A stretch of DNA of 42,779 nt. Source: Micractinium sp. NFX-FRZ (Eukaryota > Chlorophyta > Trebouxiophyceae > Chlorellales > Chlorellaceae). Shown here piece by piece: positions 20,753-31,100 of this stretch. The DNA lies in NCBI GenBank assembly GCA_029339195.1, contig JAPTJF010000510.1, positions 1-42,779 on the forward strand. The letters are read 5' to 3'. Every line of letters begins with the position of its first letter. Within the stretch, counting starts at the first letter, position 1. Under the pieces are notes generated by a model. The model ran no database searches. It saw only the letters and a list, made by a program, of their open reading frames with translations, and was not told the origin of the DNA. Position numbers and translations under genes: made by a program.

Positions 20753-21807
20753 GCGAGGGCGTGGTGGGCACCGATGAGGGGCTGCGGTTGATGCCCTACA
20801 CCCGCCTGCCCCCTTGTGGGCGCCCCCTCCCGAGCCGTGCCCGCCGTGCCCCGCGCGCACGCACGCACGAGGGCGCCTGGTTGCGACAGCATGGACGGTG
20901 CTGGCCGCGCGCCGGGGCGGAAGGAACGGTTGAATAGGGCAGGCCTCGCCCCTTCTTTTTGTTGTTCAGCCACGCCGGCCGGGTGCAGCCGCGCCACGCG
21001 GCAGATGTGTTAACTGTGAGCCACCCGCGCTCTCATGCCCATGCCTGGGGTTGCAGCGGCGCTGCTCTGTGCTGCGCCGTGGATATGGTCACCGTCCCGT
21101 CTCGACATACACCGCACTGTCTTGCACCCTGCTCCCCCTCCCTCCCTCTCCTTTGTATCTTGCATCATCACCGACACGCACTGCTCAGCATTTTGCGCCC
21201 GACAGAACATACACTTGCCTCACACGCAACATGCTGCTGTGACACCTGGAGCCCCACAAGTGTACGAAGTGCCTAGGCGTGGGGAAGAGCATCACGCCGG
21301 CAAGAGCATCACGCCGTGGTGCCAGCCTCACGTGTCTTGCATGCAGCCTGCGTGCGTTTCTCGCTCTCAAAAGGGTGAGACTGCCCAGAGCTGTGGCGGT
21401 TGCAACTGGCCAGCACAACTGCAGTGCAATACGGCAGCAGCCCAGCTGACGCTGTGCTGCTGCTGCCAGTTGCAGCTCACACCGGCGTCGCTCCCAATCG
21501 CACCTCTGGCCTCTGATGGGGCCTCTAGGCAACCTTCTGACAAGCTAGAACGTTGGGTGGAGAAGGTGTCTGCGCCTAAGCGTGCCGCGCCAGGCTTCCA
21601 GCGCCCCGTGACACAGCCTGAGCATGTCACAAACGCTAAAAACATCTGATGCTGGGGGTCGGAGGGCGCTTGGCGAGTTTCGGCGGGACTAGGGTTCTGC
21701 TGCTGTGCTGCTGTGTCGGCACGCCCACCCTGCCACGGCCTTATTCTCCGTGCATTTTCTCGTGCCGGACTTCCCCCCTCTGCTCCACCTACTCCCCAAG
21801 AGCCAAA
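20753..21807. other. Intergenic region, CBS gene 3' side to Ser/Pro-rich gene
   Basis: Presumed 3' UTR of the CBS gene and promoter of the next. No TGTAA was found. A short tandem repeat, AAGAGCATCACGCCG twice, lies at about 21286-21318. I see no supported gene; open frames here lack family features. Confidence 0.5.
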
Positions 21808-23298
21808 ATGAGCCTCCTGCGCCGGATATCGCTCTCGCTGCAGCGTGGGGCCGCAGAGGAGCCGCGAAGCATGCCCCGCTCTCAGCAGAGCTTCAACGAC
21901 CTGAGCCTCGGTGCAGCAAGCTGGGATGATGGTAAGCGGGGCAGTCAGAGGCCGGGAGTGCCGTCGGTGCCCACCCCCATCATGGGACCCCGCGCTCACC
22001 CAATCCTCGCTGCCCCCGCCCTTGCAGAGGAGCACCCCGCCCCGGTGCGCTCCTCCGCCCCTCCTGGCGCGCCCCTGGCCTCCGTCTCGATGCCCGCCGC
22101 CGAGCCTCGGCCCACTCCTTTTGGCTCCGCTCCGGCAGGTGCGCTGGCCCTCCCATGAGTGCTCAAGCGGTTTGTGGGGCTCATTCGATACCGACACGAG
22201 CCAGCCGCACAGTCAGACGCGCAATTGCGACGCGGGCGCTGTGGGCCTTCTGCTCTATTTTGCACCCGGCCTTTTCCTGCCCGGCTGGGCGCGGCTTTGG
22301 GATGGAGCCGCTCAGAAACGGTGTCGGGCGCCGCCAGATGGCGTGCCCAGCTGCTTCGGCGGCTGCCGCACGTTGGCTCGGGGCCCGCTCGTCTCACGCC
22401 ACTCGTCGCCCTGCCCCTCTCCCGCAGGTGCCGGCTTCCTCAAGTCCCCCGCCCTCTCCATCCCCCGTACCTCTGTGGCGCACCTGCTGGAGCAGCGGCT
22501 GAAGACGGCAGGCAAGCCGCAGAGCGGGCGCGCGGGGGTGTCGGGTGCCAACTCGCAGCCGCTGCCGCTGCTGCCGCTGGCTGGTACAGCCACCGCTGGT
22601 GCTGGCCTCCTCTTGCCTTCCCCCACCCGGCACACACCGCACACCCCCATTCTCCATCTCCAGAGCTCTCACCGCACCTCTGCCTTGCAAACCTCCTCCC
22701 CTCCCCCTGCCTGCAGAGTCGGGCACCCCTCGGTCCAGCCTGGACATGCCCCCCGCCTCGGTGCCCACCCCACGCGCCCTCACGCTGGGCGCCGCCGTCG
22801 CCTCCTCCCCCCGCTCCCCCCGCCCCTCTGCCGACATGTCCGAGCCAGCCTCCCCCCGCTCGCCCCGCACCCCCGGCGGCCGCCGGCGCAAGTGAGTGCG
22901 CGGGGGCTTGTGCGTGTGTATGTGGGCTGAGCAGCTGCGCGCTGCTGTGCAGGTCCCTTGCCAGAAGCCGCGCCGCTTGCACCTCGGCCGCCCCAACCCC
23001 TGCTCCCATGCGAGCGCCAGGTCCAGTGTGCACACATCCCTTGCTGTATGCGGCATTGACTGTCACCAGCTCTGCCCGCATGGCCCCCGCTTGCCCCCGC
23101 TCACGCCTCCCCAGCACCAACAACCAAGGGCAACAGATGATGGCGCGGGCTTTCGCGGATCCCATTCCTCCTCCCTCCTTCCAGTCTCTGACCCTCCCGT
23201 CCCCTCCTCCCTCCCCTCCTCGCCACTCCAGGGAGGGCAAGATTGACGGCATGGATTATTACGAATTTTGTGAGCTCATCCGCTCCTCCTCGCTGTGA
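21808..23298 (+). CDS. Uncharacterised Ser/Pro-rich, mostly disordered protein
   Basis: Not recognised. Exons: 21808-21931, 22028-22138, 22428-22583, 22717-22891, 23232-23298, giving 210 aa; all phases agree and the stop is clean. The N-terminus is MSLLRRISLSLQRG, with a basophilic-kinase-type RRxS site. The middle is rich in Ser, Pro and Ala with many SP/TP pairs (SPRSPRP, SPRSPRTPGGRRRK), suggesting proline-directed phosphorylation. The C-terminus EGKIDGMDYYEFCELIRSS looks like the second half of an EF-hand, without the first half of the calcium loop, so calcium binding is doubtful. The frame stays open upstream to a non-canonical start at 21649, but the ATG at 21808 gives a sensible start. 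A regulatory or scaffold role is only a guess. Confidence 0.7.
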
Positions 23299-24884
23299 GG
23301 CGGCCCAGGCGGGCACACCGCTCTGGCCCTCCTCCACCTGCGATGATGGCCAAGCAGGCACCTGCAGCCTGATGCGTCCGCCCCCCCCCCCCCCCCCCCC
23401 CCGCCCCCGCCTCCCGTGAGGCAGCGGGCAGACGCAAGTCTTGCTTGCAACAGTGCGCCAAGCGAGTGAGCGAACGCTCCTCCTCTTGCCCGAAGTGGGG
23501 GCAGCCGGCTCGCCCGGCCGGCCCGCGCTGCCGGGCCCCTGCCGCCTCCCGCCGGCTTGCCGCGCCGAGCTTTGTTCCATCTTAGCTCGTAGCGCCCACT
23601 TTACCGCCCCATCAACCCACCCAGCAGCCCTCGTCTCCGACTTGCCCTCTCCCCTGTCCCCCTTTGGTTCCCTGCAGCACCAATTCAGCTCACTGCCTTT
23701 TCGCCTCCCCTCCCGTCCCTCTCTCTTTCCCTCCCTGCACTGCTGTTTGGCGGGTGAAACCCCTTGGCTCCCCCCTCACCCCTCTCTGGCAGCAGCAGCA
23801 GCGCGCAGGGGCCCTTTTGAGCAAGCCAGCACAGCACAGCACGCACGCACACCCAGCTTAGCATGGGCGGCACCCACTCCCCTGGGCAGCCGCCCGCCCC
23901 GGGCCACCCAGCCACCTCCCCGCGCCCCAGCCGCCTGGGATGTCTGGTTCTCCGCTTCAGCTGACACCCCCCGCCCCCCATTCTGCGCCCTTGCACGCTT
24001 GCCCCTCCGGCGCGTCGCCGCCGCCACCAACCCAGCCCCCCTACACCCAGCCTCTTCTCCTCCGCTGGTGCCGGGGGCCGCCCTCACCGCACCCCTCCCC
24101 ACTCCCTGGCTTGTTGCCTCATCCGCCTGCCCCCTTTCCCCCCCATCCTTGCACTTGTACCTGGTCTGGTGCGAGAGACCGCGGCAGCGAGATTTTCCCC
24201 CCGCCCCCGCCTGCCCCTTCTCCCCCATTCTTCTCGCTTCCCCTTGCTTCTTTTGCCGGCCGCGCCTCTGGCGGCCGGCGCGTCCACAACGGCCCCATGA
24301 ATCCCCACCCATATCCCCATACCATACAATACCAGCACTAAGGTGCAATGCGCAACGCACAAGAACCCGCTACCTACATACATACCCCTCACATACAGCC
24401 CCTCGCCACCCAGCCCCTCCCTTGCCCACTTGCGCCACTTATTTGATTCTGCAGCCCGCATGCTGCGGTGCCCCTCGCTCCCCTTCCCATGCCCCACGCC
24501 CACTACGCCCCTTCCCCCGCTTCACTCTGTGACATTGCGGCTCGCCAGCCCCTGCTGCCTTGCCGCCCGCCACGCCGCATGCTGGGCGATGCACACACGC
24601 TAGCACAGCACGGGCCCTGCCCCCCCGCCGTGCACCCCATTTTTCGAGCGCGCCTCTTGGTGTGATCAAGACACGTCCCATCCGTGCTTCAATTTTCCCG
24701 CCCAATTTCCGCCCGATGGAGCGCCCGCTGCCGCAGTTTTGTTTGTATGCCCGTACCGTGCGCAGCCAAGCCAGCCCCCCGCTTTCCGTGTGTATCCCCG
24801 CCCACTCTGTACCACCTGTCCCCTGTCAGTGAGATGAGCCCCTTTTGGGCCCCTGCGATGAGTCCCTGTGATGTGTCCTTGTAC
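23299..24884 (+). other. Very long C-rich 3' region of the Ser/Pro-rich gene
   Basis: About 1.6 kb strongly biased to C and T on the sense strand, with almost no purine-rich stretches, bounded by the stop codon and a TGTAA. A 363-codon open frame (23441-24532) exists but has only a non-ATG start and no family features. I read it as 3' UTR plus spacer. Confidence 0.55.
23381..23402 (+). repeat. Poly-C tract (22 C)
   Basis: An uninterrupted run of 22 C starts 83 nt after the stop codon. Its length may be uncertain in assemblies and it could form an i-motif or, on the other strand, a G-quadruplex. Confidence 0.95.
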
Positions 24885-24889
24885 TGTAA
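24885..24889 (+). terminator. TGTAA polyadenylation signal, Ser/Pro-rich gene
   Basis: First TGTAA found after the stop at 23298, within GTACTGTAACAC. If used, the 3' UTR is about 1.6 kb. Confidence 0.5.
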
Positions 24890-25560
24890 CACACGACCTT
24901 CGGGTGGTTCAGTCAGCAGCCAGGCAGGACTGGCAGCTGGCAGTTGGGAGCAGGCACCCGTCCCGCGGGCAACCCAAGGCTGAGGCTGTTGCAAGGTGTG
25001 AGTTGGGCGTGTGGGGCAGGCTGCACCCGTCAGCAGCGGCCTCGCCCTGGTGAAGGCCCAGGCGAGCCTTTTGCGCAGCAGAGGCATCCTGCTGGGCTGG
25101 ACAGGCTGGCGGGCAGTTGCGCATACTTTACCAATGCACATCCCCACACAGGAGAACAAGGCGGTGTGCACCCGCAGGGTGGGCCTGCCCCCAGCTCCGA
25201 AGTTCGGGCCTGGCTTCCTCCTATTACTGTCCGCTGCGTATGAAATCTTGTGGTGCTGCGGGCATGTTTAGGGTGCGGCAAGAGGCCCCCTGGAAGCCAG
25301 GTCAGGACTGCTGCCGGCCACCCTGGACACAACACCCAAGTCAGCCGCACATAGCAGGAAGTTGCAACGGCCAGGGGCTTCATTCTATAGGGGACATATT
25401 CATCTCTCAATAAGACGAGAGAACATCGAGTCGTTGCGCTGATGGCGCCAACTGGCCAGGCGAAGGTGCCCCCTTGCTGACTTGGTGGGGTGCCCGCTGT
25501 TCTTCTGGGGTCCAGGTCACCTCCCTGAGCCGTCCAAGGCACCTTGTTGAGCCTCGAGTG
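24890..25560. promoter_or_regulatory. Upstream region of the cysteine-rich secreted protein gene
   Basis: 670 bp between the putative poly(A) signal of the previous gene and the next start codon. No recognisable gene or motif. Confidence 0.4.
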
Positions 25561-26278
25561 ATGCGCCCCCTCACGTGCCTCCTCCTGGGAGCAGCTGCCT
25601 TGGTGTGCAGCCTGGCTCTAGCCGCTGCCGCTGCCGCTGAAGAGGCTGGCACACCAGCTCCCCTCGCACCTGCTTCCCTCGCACCCACCCCCCTCGCACC
25701 TGCTCCCCGCCCGGAGCACTCGGAGCCAGGCACCCCAGGACCAGAGCGCTGCAAGGACGTTGGGCAGGAGTGCATGGCGGATGCCGAGTGCTGCAATGGT
25801 GAGCTGCTGAGGTGGCTGGCTGAGCGTGTCTGTGGAGGGCCGAGCAAACACAACCAGTTGGGGTGCTTGGGTGTGAGCCTCATAGCTGGCCGCTGCCATG
25901 CTGCGCCTGCTGAGCCAAAACACCTGCTACCCCTCCCCGCAGATGCAGACAGCGGTTCAGTCGAGAACGTGGCGTGCTTGTTTTCTGCCAGTGATGTGGG
26001 GGGCCTGCCTGGCACCTGCCTGGCCTTCACCCCCGCCCAGCCCTGCCTGTCCCTTGGAAAGCAGTGCCGCCACACCACCGACTGCTGCTCAGGCAAGTGC
26101 GACCGGCCCACGAGGCTGTGGGGGTTGGGAGCTCTGGCTTGCTCACCTACCTGGCCGCTGGCGGCATTGACGTGCAGCTGTCGACATCGACACCTTGCAC
26201 TCGAATTCAACCCACCCTGCAGGCGTGTGCCCACATGCGGTTGTGGCATCAGTCCTGCAGAGGTGTCTCCCCAAGTAG
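25561..26278 (+). CDS. Small secreted cysteine-rich protein with two knottin-like cysteine clusters
   Basis: Family not identified. Exons: 25561-25798, 25943-26092, 26223-26278, giving 147 aa. Residues 1-26 form a clear signal peptide (MRPLTCLLLGAAALVCSLAL..), followed by a Pro/Ala/Leu linker with APxSLAPTPLAPAP repeats. Two clusters share the spacing C-x6-C-x5-CC: CKDVGQECMADAECC and CLSLGKQCRHTTDCC. With a GC-AG intron 2 (TCAG|GCAAGT, the standard GC-donor consensus) the second cluster becomes C-x6-C-x5-CC-x3-C-x11-C, an inhibitor-cystine-knot pattern. With the nearby GT donor (GGCAA|GTGCGA) the tail reads KRVPTCGCG instead. Alternative AGs also exist at exon 2. Likely extracellular or cell-wall; protease inhibitor, antimicrobial or signalling roles are all possible, and the sequence does not choose. 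Confidence 0.72.
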
Positions 26279-26428
26279 CCCAGCCAGGGTAGCCTAGGCA
26301 ACCCGCTGTTGCCGCCAGCCTTTCATACCACGCGTTCAGCTCCCTCCCTTACACAGCCAACTGAAGGAGTTGACCCAGAGAGTGCACAACTAAACACGCG
26401 TTGATTTCTCTGTACAAACGACTTGCAA

Positions 26429-26433
26429 TGTAA
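26429..26433 (+). terminator. TGTAA polyadenylation signal, cysteine-rich gene
   Basis: TGTAA in GCAATGTAACG, about 150 nt after the stop codon. The remaining 330 bp to the next start is the presumed promoter of the disulfide isomerase gene. Confidence 0.7.
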
Positions 26434-26762
26434 CGTTAGGGTGAAGGGTGAGGAGCAGGTACAGCCATTGTCTGGTGGTGCCGCCGGTGAGTTGGGTGCC
26501 AGCCACCGCCTGCAAGGCTGTTCCATACTCCGGCCATCTGTTTATATGTTCGGGGACTGGATGTCCATGGCCTGAAGGGTTGCACGTGAGGGCTCGGGTA
26601 CCAGGAAATCTGCAGGCGCCGGCGCGGGCCCAACACGGCGGCAGTACAGTTGCCGCTCGCCGCCAGTGTGTCTGTACTGCGCTGCGGCCCGCGCCCACCA
26701 TGCGTCATTCCGAATTCCAATCGGCTGTGTTACTCGATATCTAGACCTTCTTATCAGCAAGT

Positions 26763-28134
26763 ATGACGCCCTGCAGGCCCAGGCTGGGCGCCTTGGGGCT
26801 CGCTCTCTTGGCGGTCTGCGCGCTGGGGTCGCCGGGTGTCACGGCTCTCTACGATAAGGGCGACGCGGTGCTGCAGCTCACGCACAGGTCGTTCGACAAG
26901 GTGGAGAAGAGCTCCGTTCCCGTCGTCGTGGTGAGCCATTGCGCTCAAGTTTCCAGAGGCCGCGGGGCTTCCAGCGCTCCCTGTCTTCCGGCTGGCAGTG
27001 ATCACAGATGGTCAGCCTGGGCAAATGCACCCCATGACGCCGAGGGCCGTCGACACTGCTGCCGCCGTCACTGCCGCTGCCGCTCCCGCTGAGAGTGTGT
27101 CCGCTCCCACTCCCTGCCCTCCCTCTCTTTCACTGCGCCCACGCTGCCTGCCGGCCTGCAGGAGTTCTATGCCCCCTGGTGCGGTCACTGCAAGGCGCTG
27201 GCGCCAGCATTCAAGGCGGCAGCGGAGAAGCTGCAGGCACGTGGTGCCCGGTGGGGCGTGCACAAGTTGCAAGTGGATACATGTTGACATCAATGCTGTG
27301 CTGCTCGCACTGCCCGTCAATGCCATTTCAGCCGGTGCATTGGGGCGCTGGCTGGCACCCTGAGGTGCTGTGCTGCGCGAGCTGCACAGCCAGGATCTGC
27401 CACTCCCCGCTCGCCCAAGTGGTTGGATGTTCATTGCTGTGCTGCTCGCACTGCCCGTCTAGCCGACATGAAGGGTTGGTTCGGGGTGCCAGACGGTGCC
27501 GTGAGGTGCTGCCCTGGTTGAGCTGCACAGCCAGGATCTGACACTCCTCATTCGCCCTGCATGCAACCTCCCACACCCTGGCCTGCAGGGCATCGTCCCC
27601 TTCGTGGCCGTGGATTGCGACCGGGAGGCCAACCGCCCGCTGTGCGGCCGCTACGGCGTGCAGGTGCGGGTTGGGGGGGGGGGGGGGTGCTTGAAGCCCT
27701 GGGGGGAGGAGGGCTGGGGGGCCGACCATCCAGTGAAGGCGGGCACCTGCAGGCGGCAGATGGGGCAGCAGATGGGGCGGCGGATGGGGCGGTGGCAGCT
27801 TAATCGTCTTGCACCTAGGGAACGGGGGCGGCACACAGACTGGCACTCACTCCTCTCCGATGTGTGGGCCCCTCCCCTCACCCCTCCCCTCTTCAGGGCT
27901 TCCCCACCATCAAGCTCTTCACCCCGGGCAGCGCCAGCCCAACCGACTACAATGGGCCCCGCGAGGCCAAGCCGCTCTCCAACGCCGCCGTGGGTGCGTG
28001 GTGGTGCGGTGGCCGCCAGGCAGGAGGTGCTGGACAGAATGGCCGGGGGGTGGCAATGGCCCAGCTGGCGAGCTGCCTGACCGTGTGGCATGGGCTTGCT
28101 GTTTTCGGGACACGCAGGGTCAGGCCAGAGGTGC

Positions 28135-28183
<49 letters not shown>

Positions 28184-31100
28184 CCCTGGCATCTTATCCG
28201 CTGCACCCCGATGTCACCCGACCCGACACCTCTGCCTACCGGCCCCTGCCTGCCATCCCCAATCGCATCTTGACGTGCCCTGTCAGCCCCGCCACCCACC
28301 CCCGCAGGCCTGCTCACGTCGAAGCATGTGCAGCGCGTGAGCAAGATGACCGACCTGGCTGGGCTGATGGCTGCCACCGACAAGGCCAAGGTAGGGCGGG
28401 ACTCGTGTTGCATCTCTCCATCAGGTCTGCTGATTCCATAACGAAGTGAGAACCGTAGTGCAGGGACCAGGCTGAGCTTCGTGGGCCCAGCTGACAAAGC
28501 CAGGGCGGGGTGCTTGGAGAGGAAGGCGGAAGTTGGGTGGGTGGCCTGCCTGCACAGGACAGGATGGGTGGTGTCCTCCAACCTCCCACCTCCCACCTCT
28601 CCGACCCTCTCCCCATCACCCGCTCCTGTTCACCCCTGTGTGTGCCTCAGGTGGTGCTGGTCACCGAGAAGCGCTCCACCCCTCCCATGTACAAGTCCCT
28701 CTCCCAGCGCTTCACCGCCCAGGGCATGCTGTTTGCCGAGGTCATACTGACCGACGCAAACAGGGAGCTGCTGGCCACCTACGGTGCGCCGCCTGCACCG
28801 CCCCTTTTGTACGCTGCTCTTGTGTGTGAGCTGCACTTGAGTTTCTCGTCTGTGCGTGCAGAACCTGGCCGGCACGTGATGGTGGGAAGAGCTGACCATC
28901 CTGGGCTGCCAACTGTGTGCAGGCGTGGACAAGGCGCCCCTGCTGGTGGCCCTACCCCCCGGGGAGGGAGTGGGGGGCAAGGTTGTGTACGAGGGTGAGT
29001 AGCGAGTGTGGGAAAGAGAGAGCAAGGGGCTGCCTTGCTTAGCGTGTTGTGGCTGGTCAGCATCCCTGCTGTCGCTGGAACAGCCGTCTGTTGCGCTGTT
29101 CGCATCCTGCCGTCGGTCGCTTGCGCGCTGCGCCCGACCGGGTGTGCCTGCTTGGCTGCCCGCCAGCCCCCTGCCTCGACAGTCACAAGCCCCTTGCCCC
29201 GCCAAATTGCCTGCCAAATTGCCTGCCCGCTGTTCCTAGCCCAGCCCAGCCCAGCCCTGCCCCGCCTAGCCCTGACCACCCACCCACCCTCACCCTGCCC
29301 CCCCTCCAGCAGGCGAGCTCAAGGCCCCCAAGATCATGGACTGGCTCAAGGGGCTGGCCAAGGGGGGCGGCAGCGGCAGCTCTGGCAGTGCGTCTGAGGA
29401 GGAGGCACCCAAGCAGCAGGGCAAGAAGGAGGAGGCTGGGAAGGGGCAGGAGAAGCAGGAGGGGGACAAGTCGGTGCCCGCTGAAATTCCGCAGGTGCGT
29501 CTTGGCAGGGGGGGAGGAGGGGGAGGGGAGAGAGGAGGGGGAAGCAGGGAGATGACATGTAGCCACGGGGAACAGGTAAGGGAGCGCGGCTGAGGTGCAG
29601 GGTGCAGGGCGGGGAGGCCAGCAGGCCAGGCATCAGGATGGCACCACTTGCGCCAGGCAGGCACAGGAGGGATTGTGGAGGCAGTCAGTGCCAGACGCGC
29701 TTAGCGCCACCCCTCCTGCTCCCTCTGCCCATCTTCCCTCCCCCCTGTTCCCTCCCTCTCCCTCCCTCCGGGGCCCCCCCTGTCCATCCCTCGTGCCCTT
29801 GTTCTTTCCCTCACCCGCCTCTCGCCCTGGCCGTTGCCTCTCCACAAAACCAACCACATCCACACCCACTGCCCCCCGGCCGCAGGTTGTGGCCAACGTG
29901 ACTGCCGCTGAGCTGGCCCGCCGCCTGGAGAAGGAGGGGGTGGTGGTGGCCTCCTTCTACGCAGGTGTGCGGGTTGTGGGGGGCGCTGGCCTGTGCAAAG
30001 GCAGGCGGGCTGGGTGGCAAGGGAAGGGAAGGGAAGGGAGGCTGGCTCTGGCTGCAGCCTGCCGCTGGGGCGCACCCGGAGCTGCCTGGCATGCGGCCAC
30101 AGCGCCGCACCCACAACCTCGCTGACACCTCGTCACCTGCATGCTCTGCTGCTGCTGCTGCTGCTGCTGCCGCGCAGGCACCGAGGGCGCGTGCCGTGAG
30201 CACCTCAACAACCTGAACGCTGCGGTGCATGGCCTGCACGGGCTGGCCACGGGCGTGCAGGTGAGGGGCGCTGGCACAGGGGCGAGAGCTTGAGCAGCCT
30301 CGAAGCGACCACCTTCCATCTCCGGCACACGACTCGCCTTCCCTCTTATCCTCACCCTAGCAATCAGCTGTCGCCACGTTGTAACTGCAATCCGTCCGCC
30401 TCTACACACTCGCATGCCTCCACCCCTGTACTTCCCACTTTCCTGTGCCCTCCCTGCAGGTCGACCTGAGCCAGCCCAAGGAGGCGGCCGCCGTCCAGGG
30501 CCTGTACAGCATCACCCTGCCCGAGGCGGGGGAGAGCAGCTGCCAGATGCGGGTGGGTGGGGCAGGGCAGGGCAGGGTGGGCGGGTGCATGCTGGGCGGT
30601 CAAGCCTGCGGCATTCGGTTTGGTTACTTGTGTTGTGTTCGTGGTGTGGCGCACTGTATTGGCGTGCGGGGGTGGATAGGGCTGAGGGCGCGGTGCTAGC
30701 CCCTGCCCCATGCTTCCCCACCTCCCTATCATTTCCGACTCGCCATTCCTATTCCCCCCCCCTTACCACACCGCCTGCAGACCTTCCTGCTGCCCTTTGA
30801 CCCCGAAGACCACGAAGACTCGGATGAGTGGCGGGTGCACGAGGGGGCGCTGACCTCCAAGGAGCTGCAAAAGGCGAGAGGGTGTGCGTGTGGGGGTGTA
30901 TGGGGGGTTCTGTTCAAAGCTGGCGGGGGTTGTTCGTCTGTGGGCGGGAGCACGGCTGTGTGTTCCACGCAGGTGCCACCCCCCTGCCCACCCCACCCTC
31001 CACGCGCCTGCAGCCGCCACATGCTGCACCCGCGGCAAGCTTGCTCTGCTCAGCGCTGTGTTCGTGCTCCCTATCTTCCAAAATGCGCCCTTGCACATGG

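Noticed and set aside
23441..24532. 363-codon plus-strand open frame
   Set aside because: It starts at a non-ATG codon, is made of Pro/Ser/Leu/His low-complexity sequence expected from C-rich DNA, and shows no domain or splice structure.
25561..26278. Calling the cysteine-rich protein a toxin
   Set aside because: The cystine-knot spacing is shared by inhibitors, antimicrobials and signalling peptides; nothing here supports toxicity.
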